DNA of 64,000 nucleotides from Thermus thermophilus. GTDB lineage: Bacteria; Deinococcota; Deinococci; Deinococcales; Thermaceae. Under the pieces are notes generated by a model. The model did no database searches and was not told the origin of the DNA. It worked only from the letters and a program-made list of their open reading frames with translations. Shown piece by piece: positions 28,801 to 37,544 of the stretch (the first letter of the stretch is position 1; every line of letters starts with the position of its first letter). The translations under genes and the position numbers were made by a program. The DNA lies in the NCBI RefSeq assembly GCF_019974155.1, contig NZ_AP025158.1, positions 620,001 to 684,000 of the forward strand, written 5' to 3'.

Positions 28801-28855
28801 GGGTCAAGAAACGCCCTCTTTGGGGCATGGCGCAAAAACCCCGCTTTCTTGACCC
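28801..28855. promoter_or_regulatory. 11-bp inverted repeat flanking the divergent acs / IclR-synthetase promoters
   Basis: GGGTCAAGAAA (28801-28811) and its exact complement TTTCTTGACCC (28845-28855) are separated by 33 nt. The right copy contains TTGACC (28849-28854), which with TACCCT (28872-28877, 17-bp spacer) forms the likely acs promoter. The left copy holds TTGACC on the minus strand facing the fusion gene, where the -10 is poor (GATAAG at 28780-28775, 21-bp spacer). It is a candidate operator for the IclR-type fusion. Confidence 0.55.
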
Positions 28856-28897
28856 CGCCTGGTCCCGCGCCTACCCTTCAAGGTAAGGGAGGGAGGC

Positions 28898-30844
28898 ATG
28901 GACAGGCTGGAGTCGGTGCTCAAGGAGGAGCGGGTCTTTTACCCCAGCGAGGAGTTCCGCAAGCAGGCCCACATCAAGAGCGAGGAGGAGTACCAGCGCC
29001 TTTACGAGGAGAGCGTCCGCGACCCCGAGGGATTCTGGGGACGGGTGGCCTCGGAGCTCCACTGGTTTGAACCCTGGCGGAAGGTCCTGGAAGGGGACCT
29101 GCCCCACCCCAAGTGGTTCGTGGGGGGGAGGACCAACCTCTCCTACAACGCCCTGGACCGGCACGTGAAGACCTGGCGGCGCAACAAGGCGGCCATCGTT
29201 TGGGAGGGGGAGCCGGGGGAGGAGAGGGTCCTCACCTACCATGACCTCTGGCGCGAGGTGCAGAAGTTCGCCAACGTCCTCAAGCGCCTGGGGGTGAAGA
29301 AGGGGGACCGGGTCACCATCTACCTCCCCATGATCCCCGAGGCGGCCATCGCCATGCTCGCCTGCACCCGGATCGGGGCCGTCCACTCCGTGGTCTTCGG
29401 CGGCTTCTCCGCCGGGGCGCTCGCGGACCGGATCAAGGACGCCGAGGCCAAGGTCCTCATCACCGCCGACGGGGGCTTCCGCCGGGGCGGGATCGTCCCC
29501 CTCAAGCAGAACGCCGACGAGGCCCTAAAGGACGCCACGAGCGTGGAGCACGTGGTGGTGGTGCGTCGCACCGGGGAGGAGGTGCCCTGGACTCCGGGCC
29601 GGGACCACTGGTGGCACGAGCTCATGGAGGCCGCCTCCGACCGGTGCGATCCCGAGCCCATGGAGGCGGAGGAGCCCCTCTTCATCCTCTACACCTCGGG
29701 CTCCACGGGGAAGCCCAAGGGGGTCTTGCACACCACGGGCGGCTACATGACCTACGTCTACTACACCACCAAGCTCGTCTTTGACCTCAAGGACGAGGAC
29801 GTCTACTGGTGCACCGCCGACGTGGGCTGGATCACGGGCCACTCCTACGTGGTCTACGGGCCCCTCCTCAACGGGGCCACCACGGTGATGTACGAGGGGG
29901 CCCCCAACTGGCCCGAGCCCGACCGCTTCTGGCGGATCGTGGACAAGTACGGGGTGACCGTCTTCTACACCGCCCCCACCGCCATCCGCAGCTTCATGAA
30001 GTGGGGCGAGGGCTGGCCGGGCAAGCACCGCCTGGACTCCCTGAGGCTCCTCGGCACCGTGGGGGAGCCCATCAACCCCGAGGCCTGGCTCTGGTACTAC
30101 CACGTGATCGGCAAGGGCCGCTGCCCCATCGTGGACACTTGGTGGCAGACGGAGACGGGGGGCATCATGATCACCACCCTGCCCGGGGCCCACGCCATGA
30201 AGCCGGGGCACGCCGGGAAGCCCTTCTTCGGCGTGGTGCCCGAGATTTTGGACGGCGAGCACCGCCCCGTGGAGAACCCCGACGAGGGAGGCCACCTCTG
30301 CATCACCCGCCCCTGGCCCAGCATGCTCCGCACCGTCTGGGGCGACCCGGAGCGCTTCCTAAAGCAGTACTTCAGCCAGCACCCCGGGGTCTACTTCACC
30401 GGGGACGGGGCCCGGCGGGACAAGGACGGCTACTACCTGATCCTGGGCCGGGTGGACGACGTCTTGAACGTGGCCGGGCACCGCCTGGGCACCATGGAGA
30501 TTGAGTCGGCCCTGGTCTCCCACCCCGCGGTGGCCGAGGCGGCGGTGGTGGGGAGGCCCGATCCCGTGAAGGGGGAGGCCATCGTGGCCTTCGTGACCCT
30601 GAAGGAGGGGCACACCCCCTCGGACGCCCTCAAGGACGAGCTCAGGGCCCACGTGGCCAAGGTCATCGGCCCCATCGCCCGCCCGGACGAGGTCCGCTTC
30701 ACCGACGCCCTGCCCAAGACCCGCTCGGGCAAGATCATGCGCCGCCTTCTCCGGCAGATCGCCGCCGGGGAGAAGGAGATCAAGGGGGACACCTCCACCC
30801 TCGAGGACCGCTCCGTGGTGGAGCGGCTGAAGGAGGGGGCCTAA
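28898..30844 (+). CDS. acs: Acetyl-CoA synthetase
   Basis: AMP-forming acetate-CoA ligase, 648 aa, the usual length. It carries the N-terminal ACS domain, [12 protein letters not shown] (ATP loop), TWWQTETGG (acetate pocket Trp), [29 protein letters not shown] (hinge) and the C-terminal [11 protein letters not shown] with the regulatory acetylation Lys. GGGAGGGAGGC precedes the ATG. The promoter is TTGACC-17 bp-TACCCT within the 131-bp region shared with the IclR-synthetase fusion. A strong hairpin follows the stop. Confidence 0.96.
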   Translation: MDRLESVLKEERVFYPSEEFRKQAHIKSEEEYQRLYEESVRDPEGFWGRVASELHWFEPWRKVLEGDLPHPKWFVGGRTNLSYNALDRHVKTWRRNKAAIVWEGEPGEERVLTYHDLWREVQKFANVLKRLGVKKGDRVTIYLPMIPEAAIAMLACTRIGAVHSVVFGGFSAGALADRIKDAEAKVLITADGGFRRGGIVPLKQNADEALKDATSVEHVVVVRRTGEEVPWTPGRDHWWHELMEAASDRCDPEPMEAEEPLFILYTSGSTGKPKGVLHTTGGYMTYVYYTTKLVFDLKDEDVYWCTADVGWITGHSYVVYGPLLNGATTVMYEGAPNWPEPDRFWRIVDKYGVTVFYTAPTAIRSFMKWGEGWPGKHRLDSLRLLGTVGEPINPEAWLWYYHVIGKGRCPIVDTWWQTETGGIMITTLPGAHAMKPGHAGKPFFGVVPEILDGEHRPVENPDEGGHLCITRPWPSMLRTVWGDPERFLKQYFSQHPGVYFTGDGARRDKDGYYLILGRVDDVLNVAGHRLGTMEIESALVSHPAVAEAAVVGRPDPVKGEAIVAFVTLKEGHTPSDALKDELRAHVAKVIGPIARPDEVRFTDALPKTRSGKIMRRLLRQIAAGEKEIKGDTSTLEDRSVVERLKEGA

Positions 30845-30847
30845 GTA

Positions 30848-30875
30848 CCCCACCGCGGCGAAAGCCGCGGTGGGG
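30848..30875 (+). terminator. Hairpin terminator of acs
   Basis: Perfect 12-bp stem CCCCACCGCGGC (30848-30859) with GCCGCGGTGGGG (30864-30875) closed by a GAAA (GNRA) tetraloop, starting three nt after the acs stop. No T tract follows, so efficiency may depend on stem strength. Confidence 0.75.
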
Positions 30876-30959
30876 GCCCCAAAAGGACCTTCCCAAGCCT
30901 TATTTCGGGCAACCCGTGTCGCGAAATCAACGTGCAGCCACTTAGTACGGGCACCGCGC

Positions 30960-30988
30960 CCCGGCGGGGTGGCCTTCACCCCGCCGGG
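30960..30988. terminator. Hairpin at the 3' end of the mutase operon
   Basis: 12-bp perfect stem CCCGGCGGGGTG (30960-30971) with CACCCCGCCGGG (30977-30988) and a 5-nt loop. It spans the stop codon of the NTF2-like gene on the minus strand, so its stem is partly coding. Between it and the acs hairpin (30876-30959) I see no gene. Confidence 0.65.
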
Positions 30989-31362
30989 CTCTTGTGCACG
31001 TGCACCACCTTCCACCCTTCGGGGAAGCGCACCGCCACCCGGCTCTCGTTCACCGCCCGGTGCCTTAGCCCCCCTTCCTCCTCCACGGTGAGGAGGAGGG
31101 TGTAGCTGAAGATGGCCACGTCCCCATAGCGCTGGAGGCGCTTTTCCAGGAGGTCCAGGCGGTAGGGCCGGCCCCTCGTGGCCCAGTTCTTCTCCACCAT
31201 GAAGCGGTGGAAGGGGAGGCCGTCCAGGCGGTGGGGGGTCACGAACCACTCGTAGAGGGAAAGCTCCTCGTGGGTGGTGGCCTCGTACGTGGCCCAGTCG
31301 CCCTCGTAGATGCTCCTCAGGTGCCTCTCCAGGAACTCCCAGAGCTCGGCCTCGCCTTCCAT
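30976..31362 (-). CDS. NTF2/SnoaL-like protein
   Basis: 128-residue protein of the SnoaL/DUF4440 (nuclear transport factor 2-like) cone fold: MEGEAELWEFLERHLRSIYEGDWATYEATTHEELSLYE at the N-terminus, a central FMVEKNW, and paired C-terminal strands ending RFPEGWKVVHVHKS, the classic end of this fold. ATG 31362 is chosen because GGAGGGCC sits right before it and only eight nt separate it from the mutase stop. It is the last gene of the methylmalonyl-CoA mutase operon; whether it has a ligand or enzymatic role is unknown. Confidence 0.8.
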   Translation of the reverse strand: MEGEAELWEFLERHLRSIYEGDWATYEATTHEELSLYEWFVTPHRLDGLPFHRFMVEKNWATRGRPYRLDLLEKRLQRYGDVAIFSYTLLLTVEEEGGLRHRAVNESRVAVRFPEGWKVVHVHKSPAG

Positions 31363-31370
31363 GGCCCTCC

Positions 31371-32915
31371 TCACCGGGGGGGCTGGTACTCGCCCCACTC
31401 CTCCCGCAAGACCCCGCAGACCTCCCCCAGGGTGGCCCGGCGGCGGAAGGCCTCCAGGACGTAGGGGAAGAGGTTCTCCTGGCCTTTTGCCGCCTCCCTT
31501 AGCCTTTCCAGACCAATGCGGACGCTTTCCCCGTCCCGCTTGGCCTTGAAGGCGGCGAGCTCCCGCTTGCGCCTCTCGTGAAGCTCGGGGTCAATCCGCT
31601 GCACGGGGACGGGCTCGTTCAGGGGGCTATTGGGGTCAAAGAAGCGGTTCACCCCCACGATTACCCTCTTGCCCTCCTCCACTTCCTTCTGGAACTGCCA
31701 GGCGGACTCCTCAATGGCCCTCTGGAAGTAGCCCGCCTCCACCGCGGCCACTGCGCCCCCAAGGGCGTCAATCTCCCGCAGGATCGCCTCCGCCTCCCGT
31801 TCCAGCTTGTCCGTGAGGTGCTCCACGTAGAAGCTTCCCCCTAGAGGGTCTATGGCCCGGGTGACCCCGCTTTCATAGGCCAGGATCTGCTGGGTGCGGA
31901 GGGCGAGGAGGGCGCTTTTTTCCGTGGGCAGGCCCAGGGCCTCGTCGTAGGCGTTGGTGTGGAGGCTCTGCGTCCCCCCGAGGACCGCCGCCAGGGCCTG
32001 GTAGGCGGTGCGCACCACGTTGTTCAGGGGCTCCTGGGCCGTGAGGGTGGAGCCCCCGGTCTGGGTGTGGAAGCGGAGCATCCAGCTTTTCGGGTCCTTG
32101 GCCCCGAACTCCTCCCGCATGATCCTCGCCCAAAGGCGCCTGGCCGCCCGGAACTTGGCGGCCTCCTCAAAGATGTCCCCGTGGGCGGCGAAGAAGAAGG
32201 AAAGCCTGGGAGCGAAGCGGTCCACGTCCAGGCCCCGCTCCAAGGCGGCCCGCACGTAGGCCTTGGCGTCCGCCAGGGTGAAGGCGATCTCCTGGGCGGC
32301 GGTGGCCCCCGCCTCGCGGATGTGGTAGCCGGAGATGCTGATGGTGTTCCACTTGGGGACGTGCTCGGCGCAGAACGCAAAGATGTCGGTCACGAGGCGC
32401 ATGGAGGGGCCGGGGGGGTAGATGTAGGTGCCGCGGGCGAAGTACTCCTTCAGGATGTCGTTCTGCACCGTCCCCGAGACCTTGTCCCAGGGCACCCCCT
32501 GGGCCTCGGCCACGAGGAGGTAGAGGGCGAGGAGCATCATGGCCGGGGCGTTGATGGTCATGCTGGTGGAGACCTGGTCCAGGGGGATGCCGTCAAAGAG
32601 CCTCTGCATGTCCTCCAGGGTGGCGATGGACACCCCCACCCGCCCCACCTCCCCCACGCTCATGGGGTGGTCGGGGTCCAGGCCGAGCTGGGTGGGGAGG
32701 TCAAAGGCCACGGATAACCCCGTCTGGCCCTGGGCGAGGAGGTAGCGGTAGCGGGCGTTGGACTCCTCGGCGGTGGAGAAGCCCGCGTACTGGCGCATGG
32801 TCCAGAGCCTTTCCAGGTACATCCGGGGGTAGATCCCCCGGGTGAAGGGGTACTCTCCGGGCCGGCCGAGCTTCTCCCGGTAGCCCTCGGGGAGGGACTC
32901 AAAGAGGCCTTCCAT
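31371..32915 (-). CDS. mcmA: Methylmalonyl-CoA mutase, large (catalytic) subunit
   Basis: 514-residue catalytic TIM-barrel subunit of a B12-dependent acyl-CoA mutase (succinyl-CoA to methylmalonyl-CoA). Recognisable blocks: [53 protein letters not shown] (including Tyr/His of the active site), [15 protein letters not shown] and [17 protein letters not shown]. The cobalamin-binding DxHxxG domain is missing, as expected when it is encoded by a separate small-subunit gene; that gene is not in this window. ICM-type mutases look similar, so the exact substrate is probable rather than certain. It sits between a 45-aa membrane protein gene and the NTF2-like gene. Confidence 0.9.
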   Translation of the reverse strand: MEGLFESLPEGYREKLGRPGEYPFTRGIYPRMYLERLWTMRQYAGFSTAEESNARYRYLLAQGQTGLSVAFDLPTQLGLDPDHPMSVGEVGRVGVSIATLEDMQRLFDGIPLDQVSTSMTINAPAMMLLALYLLVAEAQGVPWDKVSGTVQNDILKEYFARGTYIYPPGPSMRLVTDIFAFCAEHVPKWNTISISGYHIREAGATAAQEIAFTLADAKAYVRAALERGLDVDRFAPRLSFFFAAHGDIFEEAAKFRAARRLWARIMREEFGAKDPKSWMLRFHTQTGGSTLTAQEPLNNVVRTAYQALAAVLGGTQSLHTNAYDEALGLPTEKSALLALRTQQILAYESGVTRAIDPLGGSFYVEHLTDKLEREAEAILREIDALGGAVAAVEAGYFQRAIEESAWQFQKEVEEGKRVIVGVNRFFDPNSPLNEPVPVQRIDPELHERRKRELAAFKAKRDGESVRIGLERLREAAKGQENLFPYVLEAFRRRATLGEVCGVLREEWGEYQPPR

Positions 32916-32924
32916 GCCTTAGTT

Positions 32925-33062
32925 TTACCGCAGGAGGCCGAGGAGGAGGGTGAAGAGGAGGAGGGCCCCGAGGACGGCGAGGAGGGGAGGGAGGAGGAGG
33001 CTGTAGGCGGCCAGCACCAGGGCCAGGAAGTCCTTCCAGTCGGGCTTGGGTTCGCCCCGCAT
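32925..33062 (-). CDS. Small single-pass membrane protein (45 aa) upstream of mcmA
   Basis: Short open frame from ATG 33062 (preceded by GGAGGG) to TAA 32925, nine nt before the mutase ATG. It encodes a hydrophilic N-terminus MRGEPKPDWKDF, followed by about 30 almost purely Leu/Ala/Val/Phe residues and a terminal Arg, so it is a likely membrane-spanning hairpin or single helix. The codon pattern (CTC/CTG/GCC) is that of real Thermus genes. TATAGC (33077-33072, minus) may be its -10. I do not recognise a family; function unknown. Confidence 0.6.
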   Translation of the reverse strand: MRGEPKPDWKDFLALVLAAYSLLLPPLLAVLGALLLFTLLLGLLR

Positions 33063-33143
33063 CCCTCCAAGGCTATACCGGGAAGGCCTTAGGGGACAAG
33101 GGCGTGGCTTTCAGGGAGGGAAGCGTTTTGGTACCATCGGGGC

Positions 33144-33449
33144 ATGGGCCTTTCCAAGGGCGCGCGCAAGGTGCTGAAGGTCCTGGCCCGGAGGGGGGCC
33201 TCGGAGGTGCTCTGGGCCTTGGGCAAGGGGTCGGCGCGGTTCTCCGACCTCGAGGCCGTCCTCCATCTTTCCCCCCGGACCCTGGCCGAGAGGCTCAGGG
33301 AGCTCCACCTCATGGGGTTTGTGGACCGAAGGGCCTACGCGGAGGTGCCGCCTCGGGTAGAATACAGCCTCACGCCTAGGGGCAAGCGGGTCTTGGAGTT
33401 TCTGATGGAGCTGGACCGCGTGGTGGAAACCCTGGAGGAGGTACGGTGA
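33144..33449 (+). CDS. Winged-helix transcriptional regulator, HxlR-like
   Basis: 101-residue protein with the HxlR/MarR-like winged helix: ASEVLWALGKGSARFSDLEAVLHLSPRTLAERLRELHLMGFVDRRAY, then PPRVEYSLTPRGKRVLEFL, the diagnostic wing and helix of the HxlR family (YxLTxxG). It lacks the N-terminal Cys used by redox sensors. TACCAT (33132-33137) lies six nt before the ATG, implying a leaderless mRNA. Its last codons overlap the minD GTG by four bp, so the regulator and the division-site genes are co-translated; its targets are unknown. Confidence 0.82.
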   Translation: MGLSKGARKVLKVLARRGASEVLWALGKGSARFSDLEAVLHLSPRTLAERLRELHLMGFVDRRAYAEVPPRVEYSLTPRGKRVLEFLMELDRVVETLEEVR

Positions 33450-34249
33450 AGGCGCGAGCCATCGTGGTGACTTCCGGCAAGGGCGGGGTGGGGAAGACCA
33501 CCACCACCGCCAACCTCGGCGCCGCCTTGGCCAAGCTTGGGGAAAAGGTGGCCGTGGTGGACGTGGACGTGGGCCTCCGCAACCTGGACGTGGTCATGGG
33601 CCTCGAGGGCCGGGTGGTCTTTGACCTCATTGACGTCCTCGAGGGCCGGGCCAGGCTCCGGCAGGCCCTCATCCGGGACAAGCGGGTGGAGAACCTCTTT
33701 CTCCTTCCCGCCTCCCAGACGAGGGACAAGGAGGCCCTGGACCCCGAGCGGTTCAAGGAGGTGGTGCGGGCCCTCCTGGAGGAGGAGGGGTTTGACCGGG
33801 TGCTCATTGACTCCCCGGCCGGGATAGAGAAGGGCTTCCAGACGGCGGCCGCTCCGGCGGAGGGAGCCTTGGTGGTGGTGAACCCCGAGGTCAGTAGCGT
33901 TCGCGACGCCGACCGGATCATCGGCCTCTTGGAGGCCCGGGAGGTGCGGGAGAACTTCCTCGTCATCAACCGCCTGCGCCCCAGGATGGTGGCCCGGGGG
34001 GACATGCTCTCCGTGGAGGACGTGGTGGAGATCCTGGGCCTGAGGCCCATCGGCATCATCCCCGAGGACGAGCAGGTGATCGTCTCCACCAACCAGGGAG
34101 AGCCCTTGGTCCTGAAGGGGACGGGCCCGGCTGCCCAGGCCTATATGGACACGGCGCGGCGCCTCCGGGGGGAGGAGGTGCCCTTCCGCGCCCTCGAGGA
34201 CGCCCAGGGGCTTCTCGGGGTGCTGAAGCGCCTCTTTGGGGGTCGGTGA
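33446..34249 (+). CDS. minD: Septum-site ATPase MinD
   Basis: ParA/MinD deviant-Walker ATPase, 267 aa, which positions the division septum at the membrane. SGKGGVGKTTTTANLGAAL (deviant Walker A), VAVVDVDVGLRNLDVVMGLEGRVVFDL, VLIDSPAGIEKGFQ (Walker B) and NRLRPRMVARGDMLSVEDV are typical of MinD rather than ParA. The amphipathic membrane-targeting helix is the C-terminal GVLKRLFGGR segment. It starts at GTG within the end of the wHTH gene and its stop overlaps minE. Confidence 0.95.
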   Translation: MKARAIVVTSGKGGVGKTTTTANLGAALAKLGEKVAVVDVDVGLRNLDVVMGLEGRVVFDLIDVLEGRARLRQALIRDKRVENLFLLPASQTRDKEALDPERFKEVVRALLEEEGFDRVLIDSPAGIEKGFQTAAAPAEGALVVVNPEVSSVRDADRIIGLLEAREVRENFLVINRLRPRMVARGDMLSVEDVVEILGLRPIGIIPEDEQVIVSTNQGEPLVLKGTGPAAQAYMDTARRLRGEEVPFRALEDAQGLLGVLKRLFGGR

Positions 34250-34470
34250 TGTGGTGGCGCAGGGGGAGCAAGGAGAAGGCCAAGGAAAGGCTCAAGCTCG
34301 TGCTGGCCTACGACCGGGCGCGGCTTTCCCCGGGGATGGTGGAAAGCCTCAAGCGGGACCTCTTGGAGGTCCTCCGCCGCTACTTCCCCGCCCAGGAGGA
34401 GGGGCTTTCCGTGGCCCTGGAGGAGCGGGGGGAGAAGATGGTCCTGGTGGCGGACATCCCCTTGCGTTAG
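34249..34470 (+). CDS. minE: Division topological specificity factor MinE
   Basis: 73-residue MinE, which stimulates the MinD ATPase. The N-terminal MWWRRGSKEKAKERLKLVLAYDRARLSPG carries the MinD-contact helix (KERLKLVLAYDRA), and the rest is the dimeric topological domain (LKRDLLEVLRRYFP, then VALEERGEKMVLVADIPL). I start it at ATG 34249, which overlaps the minD TGA (TGATG); GTG 34246 would add one residue. No minC is present in this cluster. Confidence 0.9.
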   Translation: MWWRRGSKEKAKERLKLVLAYDRARLSPGMVESLKRDLLEVLRRYFPAQEEGLSVALEERGEKMVLVADIPLR

Positions 34471-34481
34471 CGGGGTAGGCC

Positions 34482-35561
34482 TTGGCGCCCGCGCGGCCTA
34501 ACTGGCTGGCCTACGACTGGGGCCTCGTCTTCCTGGTGGCCTCCGTCGTCGCTTTGGGCTTCGTCAACCTGGGGAGCGCCGCCCCCGACCCGGCCCTCCT
34601 CTACCGCCAGAGCGTGGCCCTGGGGCTTGGGCTTCTCCTCGCCTTCCTCTTGCAGTTCCTCTCCCGCCGCCGCCTCTTCGGCCTGGCCTATCCCCTTTAC
34701 GGGGCCTCCCTCCTTCTCCTGGCCTTGGTCCTCGTGGTGGGCCGGGAGATCAACGGGGCCAGGGCCTGGTTCGTGCTGGGGCCCTTGCAGTTCCAGCCCT
34801 TGGAGCTCGCCAAGCTCGGCCTCCTCCTCGCCCTGGCCAAGGCCCTCGAGGCCAGGCCCATCGCCCGGGTCTGGGACTACGCCCTCCCCGCCCTCCTCAC
34901 CCTCCCCGTGGTGGGCCTCCTCCTCCTCCAGCCGGACCTGGGCGGGGCGCTGGTGGTGCTCTTCGGCGCCTTCGTGGTGGTCTTCGTCCGCGGGCTTCCC
35001 TGGCGCCACCTCCTCGTGGGCCTGCTCGCCCTGGCCCTTCTCGTGCCCACCGCGGTGTGGCCCAACCTCAAGCCCTACCAGAGGGAACGCGTCCTCATCG
35101 TCCTGGACCCTTACCGGGACCCTTTGGGCCAGGGCTTCCAGGTCATCCAGTCCACCATCGCCATCGGCTCGGGGGGGCTTTTCGGCAAGGGCTACGGCCA
35201 GGGCACCCAGGCCCAGCTGGGCTTCATCCCCTTCCGGCACACGGACTTCGTCTTCTCCGTGTGGGCCGAGGAGTGGGGGTTCGTGGGCGTCGTGGGGCTT
35301 TTGGGGCTTTACGGCCTCCTTCTCGCCCGCCTCTTCGCCCTGGCCCTCGCCTGCCCGAGGCTTTCCGACCGGCTTTTCCTCTCGGGGTTCACGGGGATGC
35401 TGGGCTTCCAGGTGGTGGTGAACCTGGGGGTGGCCCTGGGGGTGATGCCCGTCACCGGCCTTACCCTCCCCCTCTTCTCCTACGGCGGCTCCAGCCTCAT
35501 CGCCACCCTGGCGGGCTTTGGCCTCGCCCTCCTCGTGCACCGGGACCGCTACCGGGACTGA
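34482..35561 (+). CDS. rodA: Peptidoglycan glycosyltransferase RodA
   Basis: SEDS-family lipid II polymerase (359 aa), ten membrane helices, working with class B PBPs in lateral wall growth. SEDS hallmarks: GREINGARAWFVLGPLQFQPLELAKLGLLLALA, LLQPDLGGALVV, the catalytic-Asp loop with GFIPFRHTDFVFSVWAEEWGFVG, and LPLFSYGGSSLIATLAGFG. The Thermus RodA has been used for structural work and this sequence fits that length. The start is TTG 34482, eleven nt after minE; no better in-frame start is seen. It probably belongs to the wHTH-minD-minE operon. Confidence 0.94.
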   Translation: MAPARPNWLAYDWGLVFLVASVVALGFVNLGSAAPDPALLYRQSVALGLGLLLAFLLQFLSRRRLFGLAYPLYGASLLLLALVLVVGREINGARAWFVLGPLQFQPLELAKLGLLLALAKALEARPIARVWDYALPALLTLPVVGLLLLQPDLGGALVVLFGAFVVVFVRGLPWRHLLVGLLALALLVPTAVWPNLKPYQRERVLIVLDPYRDPLGQGFQVIQSTIAIGSGGLFGKGYGQGTQAQLGFIPFRHTDFVFSVWAEEWGFVGVVGLLGLYGLLLARLFALALACPRLSDRLFLSGFTGMLGFQVVVNLGVALGVMPVTGLTLPLFSYGGSSLIATLAGFGLALLVHRDRYRD

Positions 35562-35587
35562 GCTTTCTCGGGGCGCCGGGCCTGGGG

Positions 35588-35616
35588 TTGCCCCCCGGGG
35601 CAGCACGCCCTAAACT
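35588..35616 (+). promoter_or_regulatory. Promoter of the potABCD operon (leaderless)
   Basis: TTGCCC (35588-35593), a 17-bp spacer and TAAACT (35611-35616). The potA GTG at 35624 begins seven nt after the -10, so translation should start at the mRNA 5' end. The element lies 27-55 nt after the rodA stop. Confidence 0.7.
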
Positions 35617-35623
35617 GGGCGCC

Positions 35624-36691
35624 GTGGCCGAGGTGCTGGTGCGGCTCCAGGGGGTGCGGAAGCGCTACGGAACCACCGTGGCCCTGGACGGGGTGGACCT
35701 CGAGGTCCATAGGGGGGAGTTCTTCAGCCTCCTTGGCCCCTCGGGCTGCGGCAAGACCACCCTTTTGCGGCTCCTCGCCGGGTTTGAGACCCCGGACGCG
35801 GGCCGGATAGAGATCGGCGGCCGGGACATGGCCCGGGTCCCTCCCTACGAGCGCCCGGTGAACACCGTCTTCCAGAACTACGCCCTCTTCCCCCACATGA
35901 CCGTGGAGGCGAACATCGCCTTCGGCCTCAGGATGAAAGGCCTTCCCCCGGAGGCCATCCGGAAGAAGGTGGCCTGGGCGTTGGAGCTCGTGGACCTCCT
36001 GGGCCTGGAGAAGCGCTACCCCAGGGAGCTTTCCGGGGGGCAGAAGCAGCGGGTGGCCCTGGCCCGGGCCCTGGTCCTGGAGCCCCAGGTCCTCCTCCTG
36101 GACGAGCCCCTCTCCGCCCTGGACGCCAGGCTCCGCCAGGACCTCAGGGTGGAGCTCATGCAGCTCCAGAGGCGGCTTGGCACCACCTTCATCTTCGTCA
36201 CCCACGACCAGGAGGAGGCCTTGGTCATGTCCGACCGCATCGCCGTGATGCGCTCGGGCCGCATTGAGCAGGTGGGGCTTCCCGACGAGGTCTACGAGCG
36301 CCCCAAGACCCGCTTCGTGGCGGCCTTTCTCGGCCGCTCCAACTTCCTCCCCGCAAGGCCCCACCCCTTGGGGGCCGAGACCCCTTTGGGGCCTTTGCGC
36401 CTTAGGGCCCCTTTGGCACGGGAGGCCCTTTTGGCGATCCGCCCGGAGAAGATCCGGCTCTACCCGGCCTATGGGGAGGTTCCCGCCCGGGAGAACCTGG
36501 TGCGGGCGGTGGTGGAGGAGATCGTCTACACGGGGGCGGAGAACCAGTACTACCTGAGGGCGGGGGAGGTGAGGCTTCTGGCCTATACCCTGAACCAGGA
36601 CCTGCAGGAGCCTGGGGCCGAGGAGTTCGGGTACGGGGAAGAGGTCCTCTGCTACCTCCCCCCGGAGAACCTGGTGGTGGTCCATGAATGA
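35624..36691 (+). CDS. potA: Spermidine/putrescine ABC transporter ATP-binding protein
   Basis: 355-residue ABC ATPase. Walker A GPSGCGKTT, Q-loop FQNYALFPHM, signature LSGGQKQRVALARAL, Walker B VLLLDEPLSALD and H-loop THDQEEAL are intact. The C-terminal TOBE-type domain (IRPEKIRLYP, then VEEIVYTGAENQYYL) is that of PotA-like polyamine importers. GTG 35624 fits the leaderless promoter just upstream. potB overlaps its end by eight bp. Long-chain and branched polyamines are characteristic of Thermus, so polyamine or its precursor is the likely cargo, but the substrate is inferred from the family. Confidence 0.92.
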   Translation: MAEVLVRLQGVRKRYGTTVALDGVDLEVHRGEFFSLLGPSGCGKTTLLRLLAGFETPDAGRIEIGGRDMARVPPYERPVNTVFQNYALFPHMTVEANIAFGLRMKGLPPEAIRKKVAWALELVDLLGLEKRYPRELSGGQKQRVALARALVLEPQVLLLDEPLSALDARLRQDLRVELMQLQRRLGTTFIFVTHDQEEALVMSDRIAVMRSGRIEQVGLPDEVYERPKTRFVAAFLGRSNFLPARPHPLGAETPLGPLRLRAPLAREALLAIRPEKIRLYPAYGEVPARENLVRAVVEEIVYTGAENQYYLRAGEVRLLAYTLNQDLQEPGAEEFGYGEEVLCYLPPENLVVVHE

Positions 36692-37544
36692 GGCGGCGAC
36701 ACCCCTACAGCGGCTTTTCCGCATCCTGGTCACCGTGGGCCCGGGGGCCCTTTGGCTTTTCCTCTTCGTCCTCTTGCCCACCTTTCTCGTCCTCCTCGCC
36801 TCCTTCATGAGCCGAGGGCCTTACGGGGAGCTTTCCGGCCCCTGGGGTTTCCACAACTACCTCCGGCTCCTCGAGGCCCCCTACCTCAAGGCCTTCGCGC
36901 AAAGCCTCTTCCTCGGGGCCCTCACCACCCTGCTCGCCGCCCTCCTGGGCTACCCCCTCGCCTTCTACCTCGCGGGCCACCCCCGGCGGGACCTGCTTCT
37001 CCTCCTTCTCCTCCTGCCCTTCTTCACCAACTTCCTCATCCGGGTCTACGCCTGGCTCGTCCTCTTGCAGAAGGAGGGCCTGGCGAACGCCTTCCTCCAG
37101 GCCTTTGGCCTCGGGCCCCTCGGCCTCTACCCCTCCTTCTCGGCGGTCCTCCTCGCGAGCCTCTACACCTTCCTGCCCTTCTTCGTCCTCCCCGTCTACG
37201 CCAGCGTGGAGCGGATTGACTGGCAGCTTCTGGAGGCGGCCTACGACCTTGGGGCGAGGCCCTTTAGGGCCTTCCTCCACGCCGTCCTTCCCCAGACCTA
37301 CCCCGGGCTTTTCGCGGGAAGCGTCCTCGTCTTCATCCCCGCCATGGGCACCTTCGTGGTGGCCGACCTCTTGGGGGCGGGGCGGGTGGTCCTCATCGGC
37401 AACCTCATCCAGCAGCAGTTCGGCGTCAGTCGGGACTGGGCCTTCGGGGCGGCCTTGAGCGTCTTCCTCATGGCCTTCGTCCTCTTAAGCCTCTACCTCT
37501 ACGCCCGCCTCCAGGGGGAAAGGGGGCTTGAGGACCTGGTATGA
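36684..37544 (+). CDS. potB: Spermidine/putrescine ABC transporter permease PotB
   Basis: 286-residue inner-membrane permease with six hydrophobic helices; the EAA loop reads LLEAAYDLGARPFRAFLHAVLPQTYPGL, contacting PotA. The N-terminal helix WLFLFVLLPTFLVLLASFM is typical of PotB. It overlaps potA by eight bp and potC by four bp (ATGA), so the four pot genes form a tightly coupled operon. Confidence 0.92.
   Translation: MNEAATPLQRLFRILVTVGPGALWLFLFVLLPTFLVLLASFMSRGPYGELSGPWGFHNYLRLLEAPYLKAFAQSLFLGALTTLLAALLGYPLAFYLAGHPRRDLLLLLLLLPFFTNFLIRVYAWLVLLQKEGLANAFLQAFGLGPLGLYPSFSAVLLASLYTFLPFFVLPVYASVERIDWQLLEAAYDLGARPFRAFLHAVLPQTYPGLFAGSVLVFIPAMGTFVVADLLGAGRVVLIGNLIQQQFGVSRDWAFGAALSVFLMAFVLLSLYLYARLQGERGLEDLV

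Noticed and set aside
30900-30935. ATTTCG...CGAAAT inverted repeat in the AT-richer gap between acs and the mutase operon
   Set aside because: Only six paired bases with an irregular loop; not clearly a regulator site or RNA.
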